From the NCBI GenBank assembly GCA_963921195.1, contig OY992536.1, positions 233,280,023-233,344,022 of the forward strand: a DNA stretch of 64,000 bases, in the 5' to 3' direction. This DNA is from Pegoplata infirma. Its lineage: Eukaryota; Arthropoda; Insecta; Diptera; Anthomyiidae. A model generated the notes under the pieces. The model was given only the letters and a program-made list of their open reading frames with translations. It was not told where the DNA came from and made no database searches. Both the position numbers and the translations under genes were made by a program. This document shows, one piece after another, positions 46,016-55,854 of the stretch. Every line of letters begins with the position of its first letter. Positions within the stretch are counted from its first letter, which is position 1.

Positions 46016-48139
46016 ATGAAGAACTTTTTTGCACAGATCAAGCTAAAATACAACATAGAAACCTGTATATTACTCAAGAAATATTGCAGGATAACAAAAA
46101 AGCTAGCAAATTTAGTGGAGAGACTGAAATTTTTACTCACATGCAGAAAAAACGGACTTACACCAAACCACATTAAAAACACTACACGACACACAAGACA
46201 ATTATTTACATCTTCGAAGATATCACAAGAACTAAACAAAATAGAACAAAAGTTTCACAGTAAAATATTAAATATAGAAATAAAAGAGACTAACATATTA
46301 CTTAATGAGATAAAAAAGGAAATAAGTAATGCAAAATGGTTACTTAAGACAACCCTAAATCGAGAAGAATATGAAAAATTCATAAAAAGTCAAAATGGTA
46401 GATATAAAAACATTATACTATCAAACAAACAGACGCATGCAGCTAAAATTCAAAATTTAAAAAGTTTACAATTAGCTAAATACAACCTTAAATTTGACGC
46501 ATCTTGGTTTGTAAATAAAACCACAGTAGAATTTACAGAGGAAAGCAAATGGCTTCTCTCTTTAGGACAAAAATTCGCACTTCCTGTAAATATTGACAAT
46601 TTTTCAGCTATAAATTTAATAGCTGATTTGGAACAATGGGTTCAATCATTGACAGATGAAAAGGAAAAAGAAATTAGTAGAACACAAATAGCCAACAGAA
46701 TTTTAACATTCAAGAGAACACATAAAAACAACTTGAAAGAAAAATTTATACTCAACATTTATGACGAAACAAAAAGTTTTTTAAAAAGATATAAGAACGA
46801 AATAGTTATAACAAAATCGGATAAAGGCAACAAAACAGTCATAATGTACAAAAAAGATTACGAGAAGGAAATGAGCAAATTACTAGAGGACAAGAAAACA
46901 TACTCAGTTATGAAAACGGACCCAACTCTAAAACTACAAAGAGTAAACAATAAACTAATAACGGATCTTTTTAAAAAGGAATAAATTTCACCGTACGAAA
47001 AAATAAAATTAATATCGAATGCAGCCACAGCACCCAGACTGTATGGACTTCCCAAAATACACAAACCTGACATGCCTTTACGTCCTATATCATCATCGGT
47101 GGAAGTCCCATGTTATAATCTTTCAAAATATATTGGTAACATTTTGAAAAACTTAATTTTGGAAAAATATAATATAAAAAACTCTTTTGAATTAAAAAGA
47201 AAACTGGAAAAAATACACCTTAACGAAAATGAAATACTTATATCTTTGGACGTGGTATCACTCTTTACCAACATACCAATACACCTAGCAATCAAAAATA
47301 TTATGGCACAGTGGAATATAATTCAACAACACACAAAAATTCCCAGGACACAGTTTTTAACTCTACTAAAGTTTTGTTTAAATGACAACAATTATTTTGT
47401 TTACGGTAAAACATTTTACAGCCAAACATATGGTATGCCAATGGGTAATCCGTTGTCACCAACAATTGCTGACATTGTCCTGGACAGCTTACTAGAAGAA
47501 ACAACGGAAGAACTTAGCAAAAATAACATACAAATAAAACTTTTGACGAAGTATGTTGACGATTTATTCGCAGTTATAAAAAGAGAAGACGAAGAAATAA
47601 TTTTAAAAACATTTAACAGCTACCACACCAAATTAAAATTTACTATTGAAAAGGAAGTAAATAATTCAATTCCATATTTAGATTTAAAATTATATAGGGA
47701 AAACAGTACCATTATAACTGATTGGTACACTAAGCCCATTGCCTCAGGGCGCTTAATAAATTATAACTCTACCCAACCCATGAGACAGAAGATAAATACT
47801 GCAACAAACCTTATTAAAAAGGCTATTGAACTTAGTGATATTAGATTTAAAACAAAAAACATAAATATAACAAAGGACATATTAAACAAAAACGGTTATC
47901 CAACATACATCATTAACAATTTAATTAACAAGGTAACAAATAACACATCCGGGGAAACTAAGAATAACACATCTGGTAACACCAAATACTTTAGTTTGAG
48001 TTTTATACCAAAGCTCACAGAAAACACACAACTTAGAGAAATAATAAAAAACGAAGATATAACAATAGCACACAGATCAAATAAAACAATAAAACAAAAA
48101 TCGAAAAGACACAACAGAGTAATGTTGTTTATGAAATAA
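46016..48139 (+). pseudogene. PLE reverse transcriptase with one internal stop
   Basis: The ATG at 46016 (ACAAAATGAAG) opens a frame of 708 codon positions interrupted by one TAA at 46982-46984; both sides are in the same frame. The first 322 codons are the N-terminal domain (basic, with CRKNGLTPNHIKN and ITKSDKGNKTVIM). RT motifs after the stop: GLPKIHKPDMPLRPI near 47047, LDVVSLFTNIP near 47246 (motif A), GMPMGNPLSP near 47431 (motif B), YVDD at 47551 (motif C) and IPYLDLKLY near 47669, then DWYTKPIASGR near 47719. All catalytic residues are intact. The frame ends at 48137-48139 because of a frameshift just before the endonuclease. The RT primes on cleaved target DNA (family knowledge). Confidence 0.85.
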
Positions 48140-48453
48140 CATGTAATGGTAAAACGAATGAAGAGTGCGGAAAAATTTATATAGGAACAACAAAAAGAAG
48201 TGCGGGTACGAGGATGACTGAGCATGCAGCTGATATTAGAAACAACAAAATAACAACAGGCCTATCGCAACACTGCATTGAAATGGGACATAAACCGAAT
48301 TTAGACGAATTTAAAATACTAAACAAAGAACGAAACCAAAACAAACGATTAACTATTGAAAGCTTGAGGATCCAGCAGAAAATGAAACATGCGATCAACA
48401 TAAAAGAAGACAAAGACAACACCAACGCAAATTATACACTAGCAATAATTTAG
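48115..48453 (+). pseudogene. PLE GIY-YIG endonuclease domain, frameshifted
   Basis: In the frame offset by one base from the RT, the protein reads SNVVYEITCNG near 48118, ECGKIYIGTTKRSAGTRM near 48163, then TEHAADIRNN and SQHCIEMGH. This is the GIY-YIG nuclease signature of Penelope-like elements (here KIYIG), with Cys pairs and a His-rich finger-like segment. The stop TAG at 48451-48453 lies inside the 3' terminal repeat, so that repeat supplies the end of the ORF. One single-base indel near 48100-48120 separates it from the RT. Confidence 0.8.
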
Positions 48454-48922
48454 TATAGAATCAAGAACTGTGATACAAAGTGTTAGAAATTTTTTAAACT
48501 GTGATATTTTATTTATTTATTTTTGCAATTATATATTTTTTAAATTAATTATGTGTTTTATGTCGTGTTATATGTACGTTGTAAAACAAATATTGTGTTT
48601 AAAAATTAAATGTGAAAGTTAACTAAAGATAATTTGTAAGTTAAAAATATTATAATACTGAGTATTTTGTTGTTGTTTTTATTTAAAGAAATTGTTTTTC
48701 TCTTATGTTCTTCTTTTTTGTTTATGGTGTGGTTGCCAGATTAATAAATAAATCAATCCCTGAAGATGCTGGAAATATCCCAGTGAAACGTTGGAGAAAG
48801 AAAAAATTAAATAAATTGTCTTTTATTTAAATAAAAAAACAGACCTTAAAAGCCTGATTAGAAAATTCTAAAACATAAAACTGTTAAACATAAAAAGGTC
48901 GATATATATAAAATTACTAAAC
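48447..48922 (+). repeat. PLE terminal repeat (pLTR), 3' copy, 476 bp
   Basis: Same length as the 5' copy with no difference visible by eye. It overlaps the last codons of the endonuclease ORF. The hammerhead-like motif recurs at 48755-48797. Confidence 0.85.
48755..48797 (+). ncRNA. Hammerhead ribozyme-like motif, 3' pLTR
   Basis: Same sequence as the 45796 copy: CTGAAGA, CTGG-CCAG stem, GAAAC and GTTGGA. Two copies in direct orientation are 2959 bases apart, as expected for ribozymes in both terminal repeats. Confidence 0.55.
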
Positions 48923-49564
48923 TTAAAAATATATAGCTGTTCAAAGTTTCACAGATTTTGAATTTTTTTGATTTTTTAAAAAACGAAAATCGCGAATAAA
49001 ATAGCGAATTTTTAAAATTCTTTGGATCTGATAAATGATATCTTTAAATGGTTCCATAGTGCTTGTGTGTGCAAAATATTGGAAAACTTCAAGGACCCCT
49101 GGTCAGATTTTGTTCGGTCTCTCATGGAATTAATGATATACTTGAAATAAATGCAATAAAAACTTTAGATTGTGCAACTTAAAATCAAAAAAAAAAAATA
49201 TTTTTTAAATTTGGTGGCTTTGAGTTTAGGGCAAAATGAATGGGTCATTTTCGGCAACCGTTTTAGAGGGGTTAACAATGTTCTATTAAGCTGAATTTTT
49301 TTTCTAAAAAAACATGATCGAATTGAACGGATCGACGGAAATAAAAAAGAAGATTAAGTGGTTTTTGTAATTTTGGCAATTTTTTGAAATAAATACTATT
49401 TTTGAAGAAATCGCGGATTTTCAACGTCATTTCGGCAGCGGAAGATGACCACCGATCTGCATGAAAATTTAACCACATTGTTTTTAGGTCTATTCCAACA
49501 CATCTGTCGGTGAGCCGGAACGAAATTCGCCAAAAAGCCAAATTCGATCCACCCTATTGTCCAA

Positions 49565-49735
49565 TGTATCGCACAACGCATTACAGAGAAAATTCGTTTC
49601 TCGGTCGAACTAGTCGTATGTGGAATAAACTCCCCGCAGAAATCTTTCCAGTAGGCTATAATTTAGAAAAGTTAAACTTAAATGTCCACAAACACTACTC
49701 CCTCTTTCCTTCTTCTCATAACCTATTTTCCTAAT
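49565..49735 (+). pseudogene. LINE C-terminal segment beyond the 9.5-kb insertion
   Basis: In frame with the sequence ending at 40065, it reads MYRTTHYRENSFLGRTSRMW, then NKLPAEIFP, and stops at 49733-49735. RTSRMWNKLPAEIFP is the widely conserved C-terminal motif of many non-LTR retrotransposons. A 3' UTR follows (CATTGCATTAGTAGGGGGC) with the poly-A tail. Confidence 0.8.
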
Positions 49736-49796
49736 ACCAACGCAATGCATTGCATTAGTAGGGGGCATCCACTGAGTGTTGGCTCAAAGTAAAAAA

Positions 49797-50042
49797 AAAA
49801 TACATTTGGAAAATGTTAAGCTACATTTGGACAATTTTAAACTACATTTGGATAATTTTAAAATACATTTGGATAATTTTAAAATATATTTGGAAAATTT
49901 TAAACTACATTTGGACAGTTTTAAAATTCATTTGGACAATTTTTAAATATATTTGGACAATTTTAAAATACATTTGGGCAATTAAAAAAAAAAAAAATTT
50001 GGACAATTTTAAAATAGATTTGGAAAATTTTAAAATACAATT
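49797..50042 (+). repeat. 21-bp minisatellite, right block
   Basis: About eleven to twelve units of TACATTTGGACAATTTTAAAA with substitutions and one A-rich interruption at 49983-49997. Because 21 is divisible by three, one frame is open through most of it; this is not evidence of coding. Confidence 0.8.
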
Positions 50043-50253
50043 GGAAATGATGTATACGTAGGCTGACCATTCGTACTGATTTGTTCAGTACATGTACTGA
50101 TTTTTAGTCACGTGTACTGATCAAAAATCCATGTACTGATTTGTACTGATTTTTGAAAATATGTAACGATTGTACTGATTTCTGACTATTTAAACAGAAA
50201 AATAATTTTATTAAAAAATTCAGTCTAAAAACTACACACAAAAAAAAACAGGG

Positions 50254-50624
50254 TTGGCAACCGAAACCCACCTAGAATAACGGTATTTGGCTATTGTACC
50301 GTAACCAATAAAGATATGGACATTTTTAAAAGCGATTATGAAAGCTGATGAAATTTCTAGTATTTTAAATGTCTCACTTCGTGTTTCTACCGGTTCGTTT
50401 TCGAAATATAGGTCTATACCTTTATAATACCGTTTGAAACGGTATTATAACGGTATTGGCCTATAAAACTAAAACGAACAGGTAGAAACACGAAGTGAAA
50501 CATTTAAAATATTTGAATTTTAATCAGCTTTCATAATTGCTTTTGAAAATGCCCATATCTTTATTGGTTACGGTACAATAGCTAAATACCGTTATTCTAG
50601 GTGGGTATCGGTTGCCAACCCTGA
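50254..50624. mobile_element. MITE, CAGGGTTGGCAACCG ends (371 bp)
   Basis: CAGGGTTGGCAACCGAAACC then CACCTAGAATAACGG at the left is mirrored at the right. Arms of about 160 bases share AAAGATATGG, AAAGCGATTATGAAAGCTG and TCGTGTTTCTACC. CAGGGTTGGCAAC ends are typical of hAT MITEs. No clear 8-base duplication remains (poly-A against AATTAAAC). Confidence 0.75.
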
Positions 50625-50754
50625 ATTAAACCAAAAACTGGCACAATTTTTTAAAATTTTTTTTGTGTGTAAATTTTCATAAAATATGTAATACGAAAAG
50701 TTTTACATATGTAAGTTAAGTCTGAGATATATCTATATATATAAAAGAGTAATG

Positions 50755-50802
50755 TGACTGACTGACTGACTGACTGACTGACTGACTGACTGACTGACTG
50801 AC
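50755..50802 (+). repeat. (ACTG)n microsatellite
   Basis: Twelve uninterrupted tetranucleotides just inside the Helitron 5' end. Confidence 0.95.
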
Positions 50803-50842
50803 ATACTCATTCATCATCGCCCAGCCCAAACCGCTGAAGCTA

Positions 50843-51873
50843 GAGACTTGAAATTTGGACTGTAGGTCCACCGAAATATAGATCCACTAAGGCTGGATTT
50901 TTGCCAGTGTTGAATCTAAGGGGACGAAAAGGGTAAAAAACTGTACTTTTGGTACTTTTTATATCTCATGAAATAATGGTCATAGAGACTTGAAATTTGG
51001 ACTGTATGTTCACCTCCCGGAATGCAGATCCTTTAAGGCTGGACTTTTTCCAATGTTGATTATAAGGGGGTAAAAAGGGTAAAAAACTGTACTTTTGGTA
51101 CTTTTTATATCTCATGAAATAATGGTCATAGAGACTTGAAATTTGGACTGTATGTTTACCTCCCGGAATGAAGATCCTGTAATGCTGGACTTTTGCCAAT
51201 GTTGATTATAAGGGGGTAAAAAGGGTAAAAATCTGTACTTTTGGTACCTTTTATATATCCTTAAATAATAGTACTAGAAACTTGAAATTTGCAATGTAGG
51301 TTCACCTCCCGGAAAAAAGATTCACTATGGCTGGATTTTTGCCAATGTTGATTCTAAGGGGACAAAAAAGGTAAAAAACTGTACTCTTGGTACTTTTTAT
51401 ATCTCCTGAAATAATAGTCATAGAGACTTGAAATTTGGAATGTATGTTCACCTCCCGGAATACAGATCCACTAAGGCTGGATTTTTGCCAATGTTGATTA
51501 TAAGGGGACAAAGAGGGTAAAAAACTGTACTTTTGGTACTTTTTATATCTCCTGAAATAATAGTCATAGAGACTTGAAATTTAGACTGTATGTTCACCTC
51601 CCGGAATACAGATCCACTATGGCTGGATTTTTGCCAGTGTTGATTCTAAGGGGGTAAAATGGAAGAAAGTGTAACTTTGGCACTTTTTTTAATTTACTGA
51701 AATAATCTCCTGAAATAATGGTCATAGAAACTTAAAATTTGCAATGTAGGTTCACCTCCCGGAAATAATATTCACCAAGGCTGGGTTTTTGCCAATGTTG
51801 ACTCTACGGGGGTAAAATGGAAGAAAGTGTAACTTTGGCACTTTTTTTAATTTACTGAAATAATGGTACCTTT
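50843..51873 (+). repeat. Seven tandem units of about 146 bp
   Basis: Each unit begins GAGACTTGAAATTTGGACTG or a variant and contains TCACCTCCCGGAA, AAGGCTGGATTTTTGCCA, GTTGATTCTAAGGGG, a GGTAAAAAACTGTAC phrase and TTTTGGTACTTTTTATATCT. Starts are near 50843, 50985, 51131, 51276, 51423, 51569 and 51727. Short antisense frames through the units are incidental. Confidence 0.85.
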
Positions 51874-51930
51874 TATAAAAAGTACATTTTATAAAAAGTA
51901 CCTTTTATAAAAGTACCTTTTATAAAAAGT

Positions 51931-52980
51931 ACCTTACCTTACCTTACCTTACCTTACCTTACCTTACCTTACCTTACCTTACCTTACCTTACCTTACCTT
52001 ACCTTACCTTACCTTACCTTACCTTACCTTACCTTACCTTACCTTACCTTACCTTACCTTACCTTACCTTACCTTACCTTACCTTACCTTACCTTACCTT
52101 ACCTTACCTTACCTTACCTTACCTTACCTTACCTTACCTTACCTTACCTTACCTTACCTTACCTTACCTTACCTTACCTTACCTTACCTTACCTTACCTT
52201 ACCTTACCTTACCTTACCTTACCTTACCTTACCTTACCTTACCTTACCTTACCTTACCTTACCTTACCTTACCTTACCTTACCTTACCTTACCTTACCTT
52301 ACCTTACCTTACCTTACCTTACCTTACCTTACCTTACCTTACCTTACCTTACCTTACCTTACCTTACCTTACCTTACCTTACCTTACCTTACCTTACCTT
52401 ACCTTACCTTACCTTACCTTACCTTACCTTACCTTACCTTACCTTACCTTACCTTACCTTACCTTACCTTACCTTACCTTACCTTACCTTACCTTACCTT
52501 ACCTTACCTTACCTTACCTTACCTTACCTTACCTTACCTTACCTTACCTTACCTTACCTTACCTTACCTTACCTTACCTTACCTTACCTTACCTTACCTT
52601 ACCTTACCTTACCTTACCTTACCTTACCTTACCTTACCTTACCTTACCTTACCTTACCTTACCTTACCTTACCTTACCTTACCTTACCTTACCTTACCTT
52701 ACCTTACCTTACCTTACCTTACCTTACCTTACCTTACCTTACCTTACCTTACCTTACCTTACCTTACCTTACCTTACCTTACCTTACCTTACCTTACCTT
52801 ACCTTACCTTACCTTACCTTACCTTACCTTACCTTACCTTACCTTACCTTACCTTACCTTACCTTACCTTACCTTACCTTACCTTACCTTACCTTACCTT
52901 ACCTTACCTTACCTTACCTTACCTTACCTTACCTTACCTTACCTTACCTTACCTTACCTTACCTTACCTTACCTTACCTT
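51931..52980 (+). repeat. (ACCTT)n satellite, 210 perfect units
   Basis: 1050 bases of uninterrupted ACCTT with no substitution, preceded by GTACCTTTTATAAAAAGTACC and followed by ACATTACATTATAATG. It probably grew from the TACCTT word at the end of the 146-bp unit. It is not the insect telomere repeat (CCTAA/TTAGG). The exact length may be limited by assembly. Confidence 0.95.
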
Positions 52981-54222
52981 ACATTACATTATAATGATAT
53001 AATGGTCCCAGAAACTTAAAATTTGGAATATAAAATCCTTCGGTGAAAAAAGAGATTGGGAAAAGTTCTTTTTGGAAATTCCATTTCTTAACGGGGATAC
53101 GAAGTACTTTTAATATTTGCTGAAACAATGATCCTAGATTATGGATTGTAGGATCCTTCGGTGAAGAAAAAACATTCTGGAAGAGGTACTTTTTTAAAAT
53201 TCCGTTTCTAATGGGGGTAATTAAGTGTACTTTTGGTACTTTTTTTGCTCCTATAATAATGATCTTAGAAGATGGAATTGGAAATGAAATGGCGTAGAAC
53301 GGGGTACAATATGAAATAGATAGAGCAGGGAACAATATGGAATGATATTTTCAACTCAAATTTTTGGTGTTTAGCTTTTTTTACTCCATATTTTTTTATT
53401 CCAATTTCTTTTTTCACTGAAATATTTATTCACTCAAAATCCAAAATCCCGACATAAGGGCTCGAAAATTCTCATTATATTTTTCCCCCGTAACGAACAT
53501 GATAACGTACCAGCAAAGTTATTAAAATTTTATTGTTTAAATTATTCATTGAAATATTTTTTTATGGAAGACTTTAACGTCCACAAGTAAATAAAACAAA
53601 GACTACGTAGGGGAATTTTTTTGAAATCGATAGAATAATTCTGATCCTTCTATTATCCGGTATTCAATACAACCGGTAACGAAGTACCGGGATTGTAAGC
53701 TAGTTTTCTATAAAATAAATTCTAAGAAGCTTAGAGTTTGTGAGAGAAAAAAAGGCTTTTAACAAAAGATTCAGCTGATGTTTATAAAATCATGAACAGT
53801 TTTTTAAGGAAAATTTCACGGGATGATGGATTTTTTAATCAAAATAAAACTATGGACCAAAATTTAACGTCCTGTTTTTTAAGAAATATGTGCTTATTAT
53901 CTGGTAAGTTTTTCAATGATTTCAGAACTTAAGTGGAAAAGTCCTCAAAATCTGAGTGATATTTTAAGCAAATAAGTTTTTAGAATCTAATTCTTTAAAA
54001 TTGTGTGTTTTTATTGTTTTCTACACTCAAAAGCTTTGTTAAGACTATCTGTCTATTTATTTTTACTGACCTACTTTTTGAATCAAAAAAACTTTAATTG
54101 TTAATAAAACCGATATTTTTATTGTTGAAAATATTCATTATATTTTTTTTTATATAAAAAAATCATAAAAACTTGGGCGTACTGATTTGAGTTCAGAAAA
54201 AAATGGTCACCCTATGTATACG

Positions 54223-54556
54223 TATACTTATTATTAATAAAAGTTAATTTATTAATCATACGCCCATTTTCTTTCATTTTATTTTTTAAAATGCAATATT
54301 TAACAATAAATATAATGAAACAAAATAAAAATATGTATAAATTTACGGGTCTTAATAAAAATAAATCACAACTTTTTGTAAAAGAATTTCCTATAAATAT
54401 TTTCAACAGATCAATTCTTAAAATATGTGTGAAATTTTTTTTTAGTCATAATATTTTGTGTACTTTCTGTTTATAAGTACAATTCAGTGTATAAAATATT
54501 TTCTTCTTTATATATTTTGTGAGTTTAATGGAATTTTTGTGTTTGTTAAAAAAAAA
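54223..54556. other. AT-rich spacer
   Basis: No gene. Short overlapping open frames only. Confidence 0.4.
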
Positions 54557-54732
54557 ACAAGTAAGAAAGCTATATTCGGCTGTGCCGAATCTTTAAATAC
54601 CCTCCACAATGTTAACCAATGCACAATGGTTTCGCAGACGACCTTTCTTTGCCAAAATTAATTTTATCAAAATTGATTTTATAGAAAATCGTTAACACTT
54701 ACTAACAACAGAAAACATATTTTGTTGTTGTA

Positions 54733-55854
54733 CACCGAAAAAAATTCATGCCTTATATGAACGAAATGTTTCGTACATTGTACGAAAAGTTTCGTAGTTT
54801 TTGCTTACGAAATTATTTCGTAAAAATTATAAGTTTTTACGAAAAAGTTTACTACATTCTACGAAATATTTTTTTGTTTTTACGAAACAATTTTCTATAT
54901 TATACAAATAATTTCGTAAATTACAAGAATTAATTCGTACATATTAGATATAAAAAATTAGAAAAAAAATCATGTCTTATATGAACAAAATTATTCGTAC
55001 ATTGCACGAATAGTTTCGTAATTTTTGCTTACGAAAACTTTTTTTAGTAAAAATTATAAGTTTTGAAGAAAAAATTTACTACATTCAACGAAATATTTTT
55101 TTGTTTTTACAAAACAAAATAAATTCGTAAATTACAAAAATAAATTCGTACATATTAAATATTTCTTTTAAGAAATCACGTGTTTCGATCTCTTCAAGAT
55201 CTTGTCAAGATCCTATACTACAAGTAGCATAAGCATGTTAGTAAAGTATATATTTTTGTAAATTTAGAAAAAAAAAATTTTTAATTTTAAAGAATTTTAT
55301 TTAAAAATTTTCTTAGAAAAAAACATCTGCACAAATTTTCCAACAAAATTTTTTTTCGGACACAAACATTTTTTGGCATTTTTTTTTTGCGTTTTGAAAT
55401 TTAAAAAATTCATTAAAAATGCTTTAAGGAACTTTGAAAATTTTGTTATTGCAAGTCCTATACCTGTTTATATGAAAGGTTTCAAAGTTTGTGATGGGTC
55501 ATTTGGTTCCGTGTGACATGTCACGTGATATACGTGCAGAGGAATTTAAAATTTTTATGATTACGAAATATTTTCGTATGTTTCGTAAATTTATAAAAGT
55601 CTGGACTAATTTTTTTTTGTGATGGGTCATTTGGTTCCGTGTGACATGTCACGTGATATATCAAGGACCGGTTACTTTTTGTGCAGAGGAATTTAAAATT
55701 TTTATGATTACGAAATATTTTCGTATGTTTCGTAAATTTACAAAAGTCTGGACTAATTTTTTTTTCGTAATATAAAGTAAATTTTCGTATATTTTACGAA
55801 ACAAGTAAGTACGAAATTTTATTTCGTAAAATGTTGCATGGATTTTTTTCGGTG
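54733..55854. mobile_element. TA-flanked TIR element (CACCGAAAAAAATTCATGC ends), TTCGTA-rich
   Basis: CACCGAAAAAAATTCATGC and GCATGGATTTTTTTCGGTG are inverted, with TA on both sides (54731-54732, 55855-55856). The interior is dense in TTCGTA and TACGAAA words. A segment starting GTGATGGGTCATTTGGTTCC is tandemly duplicated (about 55492-55617 and 55619-55763; the second copy carries an extra TCAAGGACCGGTTACTTTT). Tc1/mariner-like by its TA flanks. Confidence 0.65.

Larger units (their letters stand above)
45489..48922 (+). mobile_element. Penelope-like retroelement (PLE), nearly complete
   Basis: Organisation: 476-bp pLTR, ORF with N-terminal domain and RT, GIY-YIG endonuclease, 476-bp pLTR. 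It is inserted in the right arm of the 9.49-kb element: the left arm reads AGTGCTTATTGTATC without interruption, whereas here ACAATAAG and TTAAAAATATATAG flank the PLE. No clear target duplication is seen. Confidence 0.85.
40066..49556. mobile_element. TAGGGTGG TIR element, 9.49 kb, inserted in the LINE (8-bp TSD)
   Basis: Ends TAGGGTGGATCGAATTTGGC and its complement. The 8-base duplication TTGTCCAA is exact (40058-40065 and 49557-49564), and removing element plus one duplication joins the LINE reading frame. Arms are long: 40066-40490 mirrors 49130-49556, and 41990-42400 mirrors 45360-45488 plus 48923-49130. It is non-autonomous (no transposase), hAT-like by duplication length, and contains a 1.5-kb palindrome, a CCCGGG palindrome, a Tc1 remnant and a PLE. 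Confidence 0.85.
38033..49795 (+). mobile_element. 5'-truncated non-LTR retrotransposon, split by a 9.5-kb insertion
   Basis: LINE sequence occupies 38033-40065 and 49557-49795. The 3' end is a poly-A run (about 49788-49797) that joins the 21-bp minisatellite, so the LINE inserted into that array. The endonuclease half is missing (5' truncation). It has frame breaks and an element inserted near its C-terminus. The RT sequence and C-terminal RTSRMWNKLP motif suggest a Jockey/CR1-group LINE; the clade is not resolved by eye. Confidence 0.8.
50732..53703 (+). mobile_element. Non-autonomous Helitron (2.97 kb)
   Basis: The 5' end TCTATATATATAAAAGAG follows an A. The 3' end has the hairpin CCGGTAACGAAGTACCGG (53673-53690), then nine bases and CTAG (53700-53703), and is followed by T. 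A TC start, a subterminal hairpin and a CTRR end inserted between A and T without duplication are the Helitron signature. It carries an (ACTG)n tract at 50755-50802, seven repeats of about 146 bp, and the ACCTT array. No Rep/helicase. Confidence 0.7.
50059..54214. mobile_element. TAGGGTGACC TIR element, 4.16 kb, with nested Helitron and MITE (8-bp TSD)
   Basis: The left end TAGGCTGACCATTCGTACTG and right end AAAAATGGTCACCCTA are inverted. The exact 8-base repeat TGTATACG flanks it (50051-50058 and 54215-54222). Near both ends lies CGTACTGATTTG; the left part repeats TGTACTGATTT at least six times. Non-nested sequence totals only about 0.8 kb. A short frame at 53735-53932 (KIMNSFLRKISRDDG, then NQNLTSCFLRNM-like) could be a transposase remnant but is not recognisable. 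Confidence 0.8.

Noticed and set aside
49813..50061. 82-codon frame of repeated YIWTILK units
   Set aside because: The 21-bp minisatellite is a multiple of three, so one frame stays open by chance; units also vary without codon-position bias.
50966..51511. Antisense frames within the Helitron 146-bp repeats
   Set aside because: The same peptide recurs because the DNA repeats; units are interrupted by stops and length changes.
51931..52980. ACCTT array as an insect telomere repeat
   Set aside because: The insect unit is TTAGG/CCTAA; ACCTT is a different pentanucleotide, flies use retroelements or satellites at telomeres, and the array is internal to a Helitron.
53735..53932. Short frame (MNSFLRKISRDDG...) as a hAT transposase exon
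   Set aside because: It is about 60 codons, with no recognisable transposase motif and no usable intron downstream (the only GT-AG pair would be 22 bases).
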